64,000 bases of DNA, from contig CM049318.1 in NCBI GenBank assembly GCA_026874595.1, positions 52,230,750 through 52,294,749 on the forward strand, written 5' to 3'. Shown here piece by piece: positions 23,446 to 35,806 of the stretch. How positions within the stretch are numbered: position 1 is the first letter of the stretch; each line of letters opens with the position of its first letter. The notes beneath the pieces were generated by a model. It saw nothing but the letters and a program-made list of their open reading frames with translations. It searched no databases and was not told where the DNA came from. Origin of the DNA: Sipunculus nudus. Lineage: Eukaryota > Annelida > Sipuncula > Golfingiida > Sipunculidae. The position numbers and the translations under genes are program-made.

Positions 23446-26400
23446 AAACAAGGGACCCATGGGTCACGGCGCTCAGCTGATCGTGATTGGACTATAAATG
23501 TTTCTCCACTGTGATACTATATCGAGTCGATAAAGCTTATGAATATCATGTACATGTTGGGCTATTATAAAGGAATGTAATGTAATATGTGAGTAAATGA
23601 TAAATGAAATTACCTGACTGATGGATTAATAGAGTCAAAAAAAGTGGTTTATTTTTTATTTATTTAGGAGGGGTTGAAAATTGTGATATATTTGAGCAAA
23701 TATGAATGCAATGACAGCAGTAATAAGCAGTAGTAGATGATAAGGCTATTTGTTGAAGGATCTAAAGTGTATGGTAGTCTGCAAGCGTTCAATTTGACAG
23801 ATATGATGTTATGATTAACTATGTGATTTATGAATATGTGACTGTATGAAACAATATCTCTTTAGTCTTGACAAGGTACATTATTGTGATGCCCACTATG
23901 TCTACATATTACACAATATTGACATAATTTCTGGCATGTACATAGGTACCTATGGACGAATAGTTATACAAAATATTAAAGTATGAATATATCTGATTCA
24001 TCTTGTTCTTGCTTACTGAGGCTGACTTTGGGATGGGGTTCGGAGAAGGGAAAAGTGAGGGCAGCACGAAGGTGGATGTAGAAATATTCTATTGTAATGT
24101 TTTTCATTTATATAAGAATATGAAAAGCTAAGAGGAAAGGGGCCCTCCTACTTGGTTATAGTAAAGTTCTAAATATATGATTGCAAACTAATACTCTGAC
24201 AAGACTGTCATGAAGAAAAACAGTAAAAGTTTTGAGATACTGTGTTGCATACGAAAATTTACAGATGGACAGGCAAGTGGACAGAATGGACTAATACCTT
24301 TATTTCACTTTCAAGAGAATAATGCATTTAAGTTTATATATAATCCTATTTTTTAAGCAGATCCACTTTTTCCATTAAGAAGTTTTTATCTGTATCATTT
24401 TTTTATTTACAGGTTTATAAATTTTTAATTAAAAAACCTGAAAATATAAGTTAAAATATTAGAATTGTTGCAAAAGTTGCAATCATTATATAAACAGAGT
24501 AAAAAACATTGGGTCATATTATGCATACACATATATTTTATTATTTTTAAATCATAAATGTTTTAACTGATTTTAAAAGAAAAGAATGCAAAAACATGGC
24601 ATCTACAAGAATATTCCTTGAATCACTATTAAAAAGTTTTGCATATTGGAGTTTTCAGGACATGCTTAATTTTATTCACCAAAATAAAATAAAAGTAAAT
24701 TTGACAAAATAAATCATCTTTTCAAATAAAGTATACACACTGTTGGTTGAATGAGGGACAAACAATATCATTGTGCTAATTACTATCCCAGTTTTAATTA
24801 ATTACTGGAATTAATAGTCAATTTCACACCTGGTGAAGTTTTTACTCTTCTGAAGTAAGGAATTACTTATCTCATGAACATCCAGACTTTCACAGCAATA
24901 CATCACTTTGTGGACACAATTAAATGTACACTTTAATCATTGTAACCCTGGTGGTTCAATACAAAATCTAAAATGCAGCATGTCCAAGAATAAAATAAAA
25001 TACAGAAAAATTATAACATTCATCTAGTTAATGCACCAGCTGGGGGGGGGGGATGAGTGCAGGGTGAGGGGAAGCCTGCTAGTAGTGGCCAAGCTGGGCC
25101 AAGGTAAGCTGCCTGAGAAGGGTTACATAATGCAAGTGAAGGCTGAACTACTAGGTGGGCTAGATGTAAACAACACTTGACATGGTGTGTGAAAACATGA
25201 ATAAAAGCTATTCATTCCAATCAATTTCTTTTGAAAGTTCAGATTTTAAAAGATTAAATCCTTATGCATATATGCTGGGAAAATTAAATCAACAGTGCCA
25301 AAGTTGGACAAAATTTAAGGTATTGTTTTTTATTTATGCTAATAACTTGAAAAAATTGCAAAATTCAGATCTAATTTTGGGTAAACAATTGAATTTTGAT
25401 TAAATAAAGTTATATTCCTGAAAAAAGGTCTCTAGGTTCAGCAATTCTCATGTGAGTAAATATATTTCCTGATTTTTTAAAAATTGCATTATGTTTTGGC
25501 CCATAACTTCAAAATAATACTCAATACTGACCTAATTTTTGGTATGTTCATAGAAAATGTATAAAAGAATGAATACTAAATACGATCAAAAACAGATCAG
25601 GGGTTTTGATATTAGGCAGCCTTGAAGTGTAACAATGGCTTTTTTTTATGGAAAACGGAGTTTTTTTCCTTAATATCTCGAAGGAACAAAGTCCTAATGA
25701 CCCAGTTTTCGGTATGGTAGGAGATTTTGGGGACATCTAAAATTATGTCAACAGCCTGGGGAGCATAGAGATGTGCACTGAATGACCTACAGTCATCAAA
25801 GTGGACTGCTTGACAATGTAAGGGAATACAACAAGAGCCTCCAAAAAAATTCAATAACTAGCCTAATTATGCAGCTTTTATTTTCAAATTTCAGATTTTA
25901 ACAGATTAAATCCTTATGTATACATGGTGTGAAAATTAAATCCACAGTACTTACAGAAAAAAAACGTGCCATGGCCAAAGTTGGGCAAAATTTAAGGTAT
26001 CAATTTTATATTTTTGCCAATATTTAAAAAAAATTAACAAATTTTGATCTAATTTTTGATATACAATTAAATTTTGATTAATTAAAGTTGTATTACTGGA
26101 AAAAAGTCCCTACCTTTAACACTTTTGGTCTAAAGTGACAAAATATCTTCCTGATTTTTTTACAAAGTGCATTATGTTTGGGCCAATAACTTTTTTAAAT
26201 TATATAATACTGACTTAATATCTGGCATGTACATAGGAACTAAAAAAGGAATATTTATGGTAAATATGAAGAAAACCAGATGAGTGGTTTTGATATTAGG
26301 CAGTCCTGAAGTGTGAAAATAGATTTCTAATAAAAAATTGAGGTTTTTCCTTAATATCTCAAAGGAACGAAGTCCTATTGACCCAATTTTTGGCATGGTA

Positions 26401-26496
26401 GGAGATTATGGGGACATCTAACTGTATGCCGAAATTCAGATTCGTAGGTCCAACGGTGTCGAAACGTGCCAGTCTTACGGACGGACATCCAGACGA

Positions 26497-26531
<35 letters not shown>

Positions 26532-26595
26532 GACGGACGACGGACAATGGACCATGACTATAGCTCAGATGACTTATAGTCAGCTGAGCTAAAAA
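23446..26595 (+). mobile_element. 3.15-kb AGCTGAGC-terminal repeat element, copy 1
   Basis: Starts with AACAAGGGACCCATGGGTC followed by GCGCTCAGCTGA and ends with GACTTATAGTCAGCTGAGC then TAAAAA. The two ends share inverted GCTCAGCTG. A (GGAC)n microsatellite (about 26460-26540) sits just before the right end. The interior is AT-rich, with two near-duplicate halves each containing TGATATTAGGCAG. No coding capacity. Probably a non-autonomous DNA transposon, recalling the microsatellite-bearing elements known from bivalves. Confidence 0.6.
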
Positions 26596-26663
26596 CCGAA
26601 GATACGTTCTAAAATGGTACGAAGTTTCACTTTTGGAAATATTTCAAGAATACGTCCATCTTT

Positions 26664-29108
26664 AAAACAAGTGACCCATGGGTCATGACGCTCAGCTGCC
26701 AAGCATGACATGTGACATCATGGACTGAGATTCACAACTTCCAGTCAAATTTTGAAGAACCAATTTGTCAATTTGTTGAAAATTTTCTATGACAACAGAA
26801 ATATATATCACCTATGTATGGTTAAAACACAGTGAATTGATGGTCTGAGGAAAATGCATGATTGTTAAGCTATCAGGAACTATTCCAACAGCTTGCTTGA
26901 AACCTGTCAGTCTCAAAAGGAACACCACAAAGGGCAAATATAAGATCAAAATATATAGCAAAAATCAAGGAAATACATGCAAGAATTATTGAGAAACAGG
27001 TGCTTCTGTGTGAATTTTTATTCAATACAAGCCAGCTGTACTGCACTTTTATAATTGATGGTAACATTTATTCAGAAATATTTGACCCAATCCTATACAA
27101 GATTACATAAATTTACATCCAACTGCATTCACTTTAACTGTTCTTGAGATAAAATGATCAAAAGGAATTAAAAGATGGTTGCCTGGTGTCCATATTGGAC
27201 TTCTGACAAGTCTGAAATCAGACAACAAACATTCTCTAAATCGGACCAAACATTAAAGAAAAATTACTGAAACTGCACTGAAGAAAGAATTTCTAAGGTG
27301 GCTAACTGGCAGACATAATGGATTTCTGACAAGTATGACATTTGATATCCCACATTCTCCAATAAGAGACCAAACTTGGGGCAAATTATCCAGTAATGGA
27401 TGCCCAAAATAATTCAAAAGGCATGTCCAGGCCCTCATATCAGATTTATAGATATGCAATTGTAAAAAGTGTAAGTCCAATATTTTTTATTATCACTCTG
27501 CTTTTCAATGGGGTCAGCAGGGTAGGTAAACTGCCAAACCTGAAAGAAAAGAAATGCAGAAAGCATGACTAAGAGTCTTGATATAAAACAAAAAGCCATC
27601 CTAAATCAAGGTACACATCCACATATTATGAGAACAAACACTTGCTTTTATATGTGGTGATATTTATTAAAATATTCAGATATCTAGGAAACTAAGTTTA
27701 TTGCTAGGATTCCATAAAATAAAACTGCAAAATGTTCCCATCATCTTATAAATCAGTAGCTAAACCTTAATACTATACTCTCATAGTCTTAATGCCTGGC
27801 TGAAGCATTCTGACAGCAGTGTTTTTGTTATGAAGTAACAAGGTACTTATCACTGAGCCTTATCACTTAATAGGCTGATACAAAAGGGAGTCATATGTCA
27901 CCAGTGTCACTCACAATTACAGCCACACAGGGAGATGTACCAGCTGGAGTGGGATGGTTATATATACAAGAAAAATAGAGATGGTCTATAAAATAAGTAA
28001 TTGTGAACATCCCTGACCTATGACCTTGGCCTTTTGCCCATATATCAACTGGATTCTTTCTAAATGATGGGTAACTACTAACCACTTAAATCTGGTGTAA
28101 TTACTTTGCAACCAATGGGTGAATAACTTTGACCTGCAACCTTTAACCTGCTGACCAGCTGACCTAAAAATCAATAAGTTATTTATTCAAGCAAAAAGAC
28201 CCATAAATATGAAGTTTGAGTCAAACTGAGTGATGCATAGATGTGGCATATGTGAAAGACTGAAGGTTTGGGTTGAACAGTTACACTTGAAATATGCTCA
28301 CAAGCATTTAGAACAATTAAATATTGTGACCTTGACCTTTGGACCTCAACATCAATAGGCTTCTTCCCTTATTGGTAGGTAAGCCATATATGACAGATTG
28401 AAGGTACAGATTGAAAAGTTTGCCTGAAAAAGACTCCACGCAAGAAGTGGGTGCTGTGAACTTGACCTTTGACCTCAAAATCAACAGGTCTTTTCCCCTG
28501 TTGGCAGAGAAGCGATATCAGTGCTGGAAGGTTTGGAATGAAAAGTCTAGCTTGAAATGTGTCCACAACCTTTTCAAAGTAGTGGATCCTGTGACCCTGA
28601 CCTTTGACCTTGTGACCTCAAAATCTATAGGATTCTTCTCCAACTTAGTAGGTGAGCTATATGTGAAAGATCAAAGAATTGGGATGAAAGGGTTGGCTTG
28701 AAATGCATCCACAGGCTTTTCAAAGAAGAGGCCCCTGTGACCTTGACCTTTGACCTTTTGACCTCAAAAAAATTATGGTTCTTCCCCTGTTGGTAGGTGA
28801 GCTGTATGTGAAAGATGGAAAGTTTGGGATGAAAATTTTGTCTCAAAGAGTTATTTCTGGGGGATGCAAACACACCCCATATCTTCGAAAATATAGGTCG
28901 CAGTGACCTAATTTCAGGTTTGCAAGGAGATCTTTTTATAACCTCTAAGACTGCATAGGGTTCATGGCCCTAGCCCCTACGGTTACAATTTGTGCCCTGC
29001 TAACGGACGGACGGCCGGCCGGACGGCCGGACGGACAGACGGAAGGACGCCGGACAAAGACCCATCGCTATAGCCCAGCATGACTGAAAGTCAGCTGAGC
29101 TAAAAAAA
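26664..29108 (+). mobile_element. 2.4-kb AGCTGAGC-terminal repeat element, copy 2
   Basis: Starts AACAAGTGACCCATGGGTCA, containing a perfect 14-bp palindrome TGACCCATGGGTCA, and ends GTCAGCTGAGCTAAAA. A (CGGACGG)n stretch lies at about 29003-29050. The interior differs from copy 1 and holds the approximately 140-bp tandem array at 28320-28860. It lies 69 bp from copy 1 in the same orientation. Confidence 0.6.
28320..28860. repeat. About 140-bp tandem repeat with TGACCTTTGACCT in the units
   Basis: Four units, with the TGACC-rich core at about 28328, 28460, 28600 and 28740. Each has a GACCTTTGACCTC-type core, then a segment near TTCCCCTGTTGGTAGGTGAGC and one near TTGGCTTGAAATGCATCC. Perfect TGACCTTTGACCT lies at 28463-28475, 28598-28610 and 28744-28756. 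The unit is the reverse complement relative of half of the 289-bp unit at 50-51.5 kb. Confidence 0.7.
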
Positions 29109-30363
29109 ACTACCTTTCAAGTCTATACATGGGTTTTAAAATATGCACTATATTTATTTACCAGAAATCCTTATGCAATCTATTAATAAGCTCAATCCTA
29201 TAATGTTTGATATAGGATTAATTTTTACGTAAAGTAGTGGTTAATGTACCGAGGACAGCAGACAGACCATGGTGGACTGACGACAGTGGAGGGATGACGC
29301 AACACCATTGCATAAGCTGACACGTTTGCTAAAAATTGACAGAAAAACAAAAGGTGAATGTAGATATTTTTATTTAAAATTGTATACATTAAACATTTAG
29401 CAACTCATTGGGATTCCTCAGCTGATGGCTCACAATAGTTCTATAATCCATATGTAATCACTTATAATTCTTCTCATCAATATTATAATGATCACCCCCA
29501 CACTCACCAACTAATTGTATTATTTGACAGATCCTTTCATGCAAAATTACGCAGGTCAAATGGACAGTAAAGGATATTTTTTATACAATTTTAATGTGAA
29601 ACAATGTACAGGAAGGAGCCAAAAGCACCATTTATTGAGATATATATTTATTTTCTTAGCCAACCCTCTGAAATTTATTGTTTGTGAATCTTGTAAAATA
29701 TGAAACAAGTTGACCTGCCTGACTGGTAAATAATTACAATTGAGCACATCTGTTGGTTTTCTCGTTTAGGTTGGCAATTTATAATACAGCTATGATGGTC
29801 ATATTAATTTTTTTTACTAAATTCAATGTATCACCAATGAATCACTCTCTTAAATATTTTCGGTTGGGGGGATTATGTACTTACAAAATCCTTTGTTGCA
29901 AATGATCACTAGTCTACAGGAAGCCACAACCAGCAGTTTACAATGCTCAGCACTGCATCAATTTGAAGAAATACCACACACTGAATGCCTCATCCCCTAG
30001 AGTGTAGTTTGACAAGGTTGCTATAGTTTGTTCAAACTGTAGGTGCCCATTTAAATTTAGTAATTATTTTCATAAACTTTAATATGATCACACAGTTTGA
30101 CACTAAAGTCTATATGGGACTAAAGACCTATAATGAGATAAAAAATACCTGATTACAAACACCAATAATTATATTTGTCAACCTTCTGGTTTTTGTGAAT
30201 CTTTTGGTCAGGGTTTCAAGTTTGATATAACTTTTTTAAGAATAATTATGACATCAAACAACCAATCAAAATTTATAAAATGTAATTGTTTCAGCATGTG
30301 ACCAGTGACCTTGACCTTCATTGCTGAAGACTGAGATGTAGTAAAAACTAAATTTTCTAGTTA
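29109..30363. other. Intergenic, nothing recognised
   Basis: AT-rich. It starts with a short repeat end (GCATAAGCTGACACGTTTGC at 29310) resembling 17320. Confidence 0.4.
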
Positions 30364-30853
30364 TTTATTTAACTAAACAACTAATGTATTTTGCAAGGTA
30401 TGGTTTGGGTTTCATTCTAGTTAATAAGGTATATGCCTCATTCTTTCTTTGCATCTTACTTTTTCCCTCTGAATGTATGCATTCATCCCATTCTGTGTGT
30501 TTGTTTGTGTCTTTGTTAAATGGGTCAGTAAAGGAATTGATTAGATATTGGTGTGGATCTGGCTCCTGATCCGAATTCAGGAACATGATTAAGGAATATT
30601 CACAAATGTACAGTCTCTTGTGCATGAATGAACCAGGGAATATGGGCCCAAGAAATGAATGCAAACATGGTTTTGGCAGCTACCTACAATAGGGATCCCC
30701 CTCACATGGCAGAGGCTTGCATTCCTTAGAATGCAGATTTCTAGTTATAAACTGATTTGCCAACTTATGAAAATACCCCAACCTTCAATGGGCACCCCAT
30801 AATTGAGCAAACTATATTCAAGTGAGTGCACCAATAATTTGACAGTAAGTGGT
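30364..30853 (-). terminator. CISD3 3' UTR with candidate poly(A) signal
   Basis: Downstream of the CISD3 stop (TGA at 30856-30854, minus) the first AATAAA on the minus strand is TTTATT at 30364-30369. That implies a 3' UTR of about 0.5 kb. Nothing else in the stretch looks coding. Confidence 0.4.
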
Positions 30854-33800
30854 TCAGTCTCTGATGGCTGCCTTGATGTCCTCTCGTCGATGAGTACCAT
30901 CACAGAAGGGTCTGTTGCCAGATTGTTTACAATTACAAAACCACATGTCTTTGGACTCTCCTGCCACTACCTTGTATGGCCGGAACTTTGGTACGTTCTT
31001 CTTATCAAATGCTGTTGTATCTAGCCTCTTATGGCTGCCATCACAAAATGGCTAAAAAAAAGAGAATAAAAAGACTGGGTTTGAGTACAAAATGAGTGAA
31101 ATTTTGTAAGATAAAATTAAAATAAAAGGAAATTTATCATAAAATCTGATTCACTGATATTGAAATATTATTTGGGCTTTCTACTAGAGATCTGATAGTC
31201 TGTTTTGGCACACTTAAGTGGAATTAGCTGATTTTCAAGTAATTAAGTATGGAAAGCCAGAGAAAGTAATGATTTGAGAACAACCTAATTTAGACTACTT
31301 CATAAGATAATTTAGCTAGTTTTAGTTTTAGAATATACATATATATATGTAATACCAATCAAGGAAATCAAATAGGTAAATCATATACTGACATAATTTC
31401 TAATCTTAATCATATAATGATAAAATAATGACATAAAATATAATGTAGTTGTTAATTTTTTTCATAACCCTTCAAAACCTGACACAGACCATCTCCCCTT
31501 CGGCCTTGGGATGCTCCAAACTCAGATTTTACTCTCTTACATTTTGGATTGATTGTTCAAGACTCTTTAAATGTCATTCCTTTTAAAAACCCTTTACAAC
31601 TAATACCGTTTTTGTCTATACATGTATAAGCAAAATGCTTGTTGTATTCTCTGTTCTCACCTGTGTGTGACTCCATCCACATGAACACCAAAAATAAGTT
31701 TTTCCCTTCTCTACTGCAACTTTGAAAGGTTTCTTGTCATAAATTCTTCCAAATGGTCTATTGATTGTGTGTTCTCCAAGAAACCTCTCTCTCTCTGGGT
31801 GCTTTGCTTTTGGAGATGGCTTCCTCAAAGTTGGATCAGGGGCTGGAGTATCTGGTCTTTTGTAGCCAATGTAATCAGAGTACGCCTGGAATATATAAAG
31901 AAAAAATTACCAAATTACAAACCAATTACTTGGAATGAGATGTCGAAAGAGAACAGTGACTTTTGGATGCCATGAGAAAACAAAGAGCACCGCAAATGTG
32001 CACAATATGCCTGTTGTGTATCTGGTGACCTCTGACCTTATTAAATATGTGTGAATTTTGATGAGAATGTAATTTAGGTGAGAAATTCTATTGGTAAATA
32101 TGTATAATGAGTTTCATGTAAACCCATAGGATTTTTGGTAAGTCACCAAGGTGCCCCCAAAGAGTGGTGACCTCTGACCTCAGTAAATATGCATGGATTT
32201 CGCTGGAATTCAAACTTAGGTGAAATATTTTATTGATTAACATTTCTGATGATATTTTTCAAAATCCTTCATATTCTTCATAGTTATCACGGCAACACCA
32301 CAAAGTAGTCGATTGATCTGTGGCCTTATTAAATATGTGTGGACGTTGCCCATAATTGAACTCGGACAAGATAATCTGTTGGTAAGTTCTTATGGTGAGT
32401 TTTGAGAAAATCCATTCAAGCCCCGGTAAGTTATCGCGGCGACACTTAAAGTTAACTGACGGACGGACAGACGGTGGGTAAACAATAATATTCCTGTCAT
32501 ATGATGGGCGTATCAAAAGCTCTCACAGTGAGATGTCATAAGAAAACAATGACTCTTGTGCGAAGTCATGACTCATGAGACCACAAGCTCTCACTGTAGG
32601 ATGTTACAAGAAAATGATAACACAGTGTAAGATGATACAAGAAAACAATCATTCAGTGAAAGATGTCACAGGAAAACAAGCCTATGTATAGGAAATACAT
32701 GCAGAAATAGTTATGCCAAATAGGGACAACACCACACCAGTGGTTTTCAAGGTATGCAGTCTTGAAGTGTAACAATAGGTTTTAAATGGAAAATGGAGGT
32801 TTTCCCTTCATATTTCAAATGTTTTCAGTTTGCAAATGAGAACTTGAGGACATCTAACTGTATGTTGAATTTCAGATTTTTAGGTCCAACCATTTCAAAT
32901 TGGTCTTCTAGCCCGGCGGAAGATCAATGGAAAAGAACCATCAACATAGCTCAGTTGACTTGTAATCAGCTGAGCTAAAAATTACTCAGTGTATGTGACA
33001 TGTCACAAGTAAACAATGACTCAGTGTACGATGATCAAGTAAATAACTGCTCAGTGTGAGATGTCACAGGAAAACAATGATCAGTGTGAGATGTTAAAGG
33101 AAAACAAGTACTCAGTGTGAGATGTTAAAAGAAAGCAAGCAATTAGGGTGAGATCTCAAAGGAAAACAATGACACAGTGTAAAATATTACAAGAAAATAA
33201 CCACTCAGTGTTAGATGTCTCTGGAAAACAAGCACTTATTGTGAGATGTCACAAGAAAGTGAGCACTCAGGGTGAGATTTCACAGGAAAACATGTACTCA
33301 ATGTGAGATGTCAACCAGAAAACAAGCACAGTGCCAGGTAAGAGGAAACTTATGTTCCAATAATTTTGTTAATTATTGAGAGGTACCAATAATTATTGTT
33401 TATCTTAATTGTTTTACAGAGTCTAACTCTAGAGATTTGTTGCTGCCACTTCATAAATCATCAAAAAATTCAATATTGAGACATAAGCTTTTAATTTCAA
33501 AGTAGCCTATAATGCTGCCATCTGGAGAGTGAACACAGAACCAAATTAAGCCTTGTAACACTGAGAAAAAGTAACAGTAGGCTAGGTATAGACAGTCCTT
33601 TGAATTAACCATTAACTCTGTTTTAAAAACATATAGTCACATACCACATCTCATCTATAAACTAAACTATAAAATTAGGGTTCCATTTTCACAATCTAAC
33701 AAAACAAAATACCTCAAAGAGCTAGTAATTTTTTATCATATGAATTAATAATGTTAATATATAAGTGTGAAAAATTGTAACAGTTATTTAATGGAAACCC

Positions 33801-35806
33801 ATTGGAGCATCAAACAAATGTAAATTATTATTTCATTAATGGTAGCTTATTTGAAAGATTGGATGTAATTTTTAATACCAGTCCTGGAATTATTGATAAT
33901 GTACAAGATCCATCATCACTTAGAATTACAATCTTTTACCTTTTGCCTTGCCTTTGACAAGGAGCTTTATTATTAATAAAGTTTTATTAATGTCACAATT
34001 TCACATTTGCAAATATCATGAATTTGAAACCATCGCAAACAAAAAGGCAATCACAGTCTATCAGTTTCCAAACTGCTGTCAAAGTGGCATGGAATAAGCT
34101 GTTGCATACACTTAACATTTGACTACTGCAGTTAAGTGAATACATACTGGCTATTTGTTTGCAAAGGTTTCAAATCTGAGATATTCAAAAAAGAGAACTT
34201 ACCATGAAAAAAGTGAAAAAAAAGACAATCATACTACATAAATAGCTGAACATCTGTAATAATGAAAATCAAATAAGGTTATAGTATAAACAGCTGGTCT
34301 GTTTATACTTAAACCTTATTTGATTCTCATTGTCATAATTTATGCCAGCAGCATTGGAAGAAAAACGATTGATCTGCCTGTAACGAACAAGCCGCCATCG
34401 GTGAAGACTGTTGCATCACTTGCCCACACAAGGGCTACTTATCGCAGAAAACTATCTGTTACTCTTAGAAAGGAAACTGAATAAAACTATTTCTATTGTT
34501 GCAACATACCAATGTTCACAATATGTTGTATGTTGATAGGCCTGTAGTCTCAGATAACCTTTCTGGAAAGTATGAAACTCCTGTAACATCAATAATTGAT
34601 TGATTTGTCCAGAAAGAAATGAAGCATATACAGCCCCGTAGCCATCTTGTTTTTGGCTAGATTCCTGTATAATGCTTCAGGTCTGTGTACTATCATGTAC
34701 AAATTTTCACTTCCTGGGTGCAAAATAGTGCTGTGCTTATAAAAGTATTGTCTTTCAATTGCCAAATATTCAATACACATAGATATACTGAATATTAATC
34801 AATGGAAAATAGTTTAATGGCACAATCTGTATGACGTGCTATAATCATAGGTAACTGCAGGGGAAATCTTTGGACTCTATAATGCACCAGTCACTAACAG
34901 AACGCAAAAAAATCTTATGGTCTCATAATGAACAAACAATTTCATTTTTTCTATGCTTTCTTTGGTCCTTGTTAAATTGTTAAGATTTTGGAACATATTA
35001 TCCAGATGTGGTCATACAATGGTCCTCAGAGGGCCCTGCATTTCTGGTATTCGTAGACAAGTTGACATATGGCAAAAGTTTAGTTTATAGTTTCAAAATA
35101 TGACAAACAGAAACAGGTTTTTATCAATATGCATGAGAGGAAAAAAGCTACTGGTTCAAATCATATTAAAGAAGAAATGTCTGAAATAATGTCTGCAATA
35201 CAAAATCTCCGATTGTGGTCTGACCGCCATATTGTATTTTTTGCGGGTGTGTAATTTGATGGAGATGGAGCCCTCAAAGATACCAATTATCCCTGTGAAT
35301 TTATGAAAGATCAAGCATGTTGTTGTTGTGATATCATGCATGAATGAAAGCGTCACTGACATACTGACGGACAGACGCAGTGATCACTATAGTATAGGAC
35401 ACCGCTTGCCTTGAAACTAATTAAAAGTAGCAACACCACTTTGCTATGTTTCTGGTGTAGACCTTATTCTGAAAACTTGCTCAACACGTGTTACACTGTG
35501 AGGTTTGAAAGATATACAGCAGCTGCTCTGCTTTAGCCTGCCACTGAAAACGAACTGTCGCAACTGATTGACTGACAGCTGTCAAATGTCATTTGCAGTC
35601 CACGATATCACCTATTATCGCTCACACTCTGCACGGTTACAAATTTGTTTTGTCACAAATCAAAATGAGATATATAAATGCTTTCACGTATATATACATG
35701 ATATTCTGTCCTACTTTACCGACGCACATACCTGAGATGAACATGGTAAGTTGTTCCCAAACAGTTTGTTCAGAAGTGGAGTTGACCTTCGCATGAGCGC
35801 AGCCAT
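30854..35806 (-). CDS. CISD3: CISD3, mitochondrial CDGSH iron-sulfur protein with two CDGSH motifs (3 coding exons)
   Basis: Minus-strand exons in coding order: 35732-35806, 31661-31885 and 30854-31051. All introns are GT-AG and all phases are 0, giving 165 aa. Exon 1 encodes 25 residues starting MAALMRRSTPLL, Arg/Leu/Ser-rich without acids, as in a mitochondrial targeting peptide. Exon 2 carries KPFKVAVEKGKTYFWCSCG and exon 3 completes the first motif. Motif 1 fits C-x-C-x2-S-x3-P-x-C-D-G-S-H with 2Fe-2S ligands C92, C94, C103 and H107. Motif 2 has C139, C141, C150 and H154 (D-G-T-H). Two motifs in one soluble chain identify CISD3 (MiNT) rather than the membrane-anchored, single-motif CISD1/2. 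Known role: monomeric mitochondrial matrix Fe-S protein linked to iron and redox homeostasis. It is longer than human CISD3 (127 aa) because of a Pro/Lys-rich linker at about residues 30-65. It is head to head with COMMD3. Confidence 0.94.
31990..32480. repeat. About 145-bp tandem repeat with TGACCTCTGACCT (CISD3 intron 1)
   Basis: Three diverged units begin near 32022, 32165 and 32316, marked by GTGACCTCTGACCT then TTAAATATG or a variant. It ends in GACGGACGGACAGACGG. The reverse-complement family is seen at 60950-61260. Confidence 0.6.
32695..32985 (+). mobile_element. Fragment of the AGCTGAGC-terminal element inside a minisatellite
   Basis: Runs from an ACATGCAGAAATAGTTATG region to the family end AATCAGCTGAGCTAAAAA. 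It includes the shared words GTATGCAGTCTTGAAGTGTA and GACATCTAACTGTATG. It is embedded in the 31-33-bp minisatellite of CISD3 intron 1. Confidence 0.55.
32986..33335. repeat. 31-33-bp minisatellite (CISD3 intron 1)
   Basis: About ten imperfect copies of a unit near CTCAGTGTGAGATGTCACAG followed by GAAAACAA. Related copies at 32520-32690 lie on the far side of the inserted AGCTGAGC fragment, so the array was split by that insertion. Confidence 0.7.
34261..34330. repeat. 70-bp near-perfect inverted repeat (CISD3 intron 1)
   Basis: The left arm, AATGAAAATCAAATAAGG continuing to TATAAACAG, pairs with CTGTTTATACTTAAACC continuing to GATTCTCATT. About 30 of 33 bases match and the centre is very short. 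Could be a foldback MITE or an RNA hairpin in the intron. Confidence 0.65.

Noticed and set aside
34330-34430. Minus-strand frame with an Arg/Ser-rich stretch and ATGGCGGC, first considered as CISD3 exon 1
   Set aside because: No ATG in the useful frame, no good donor, and the phase would not fit exon 2; 35732-35806 fits perfectly.
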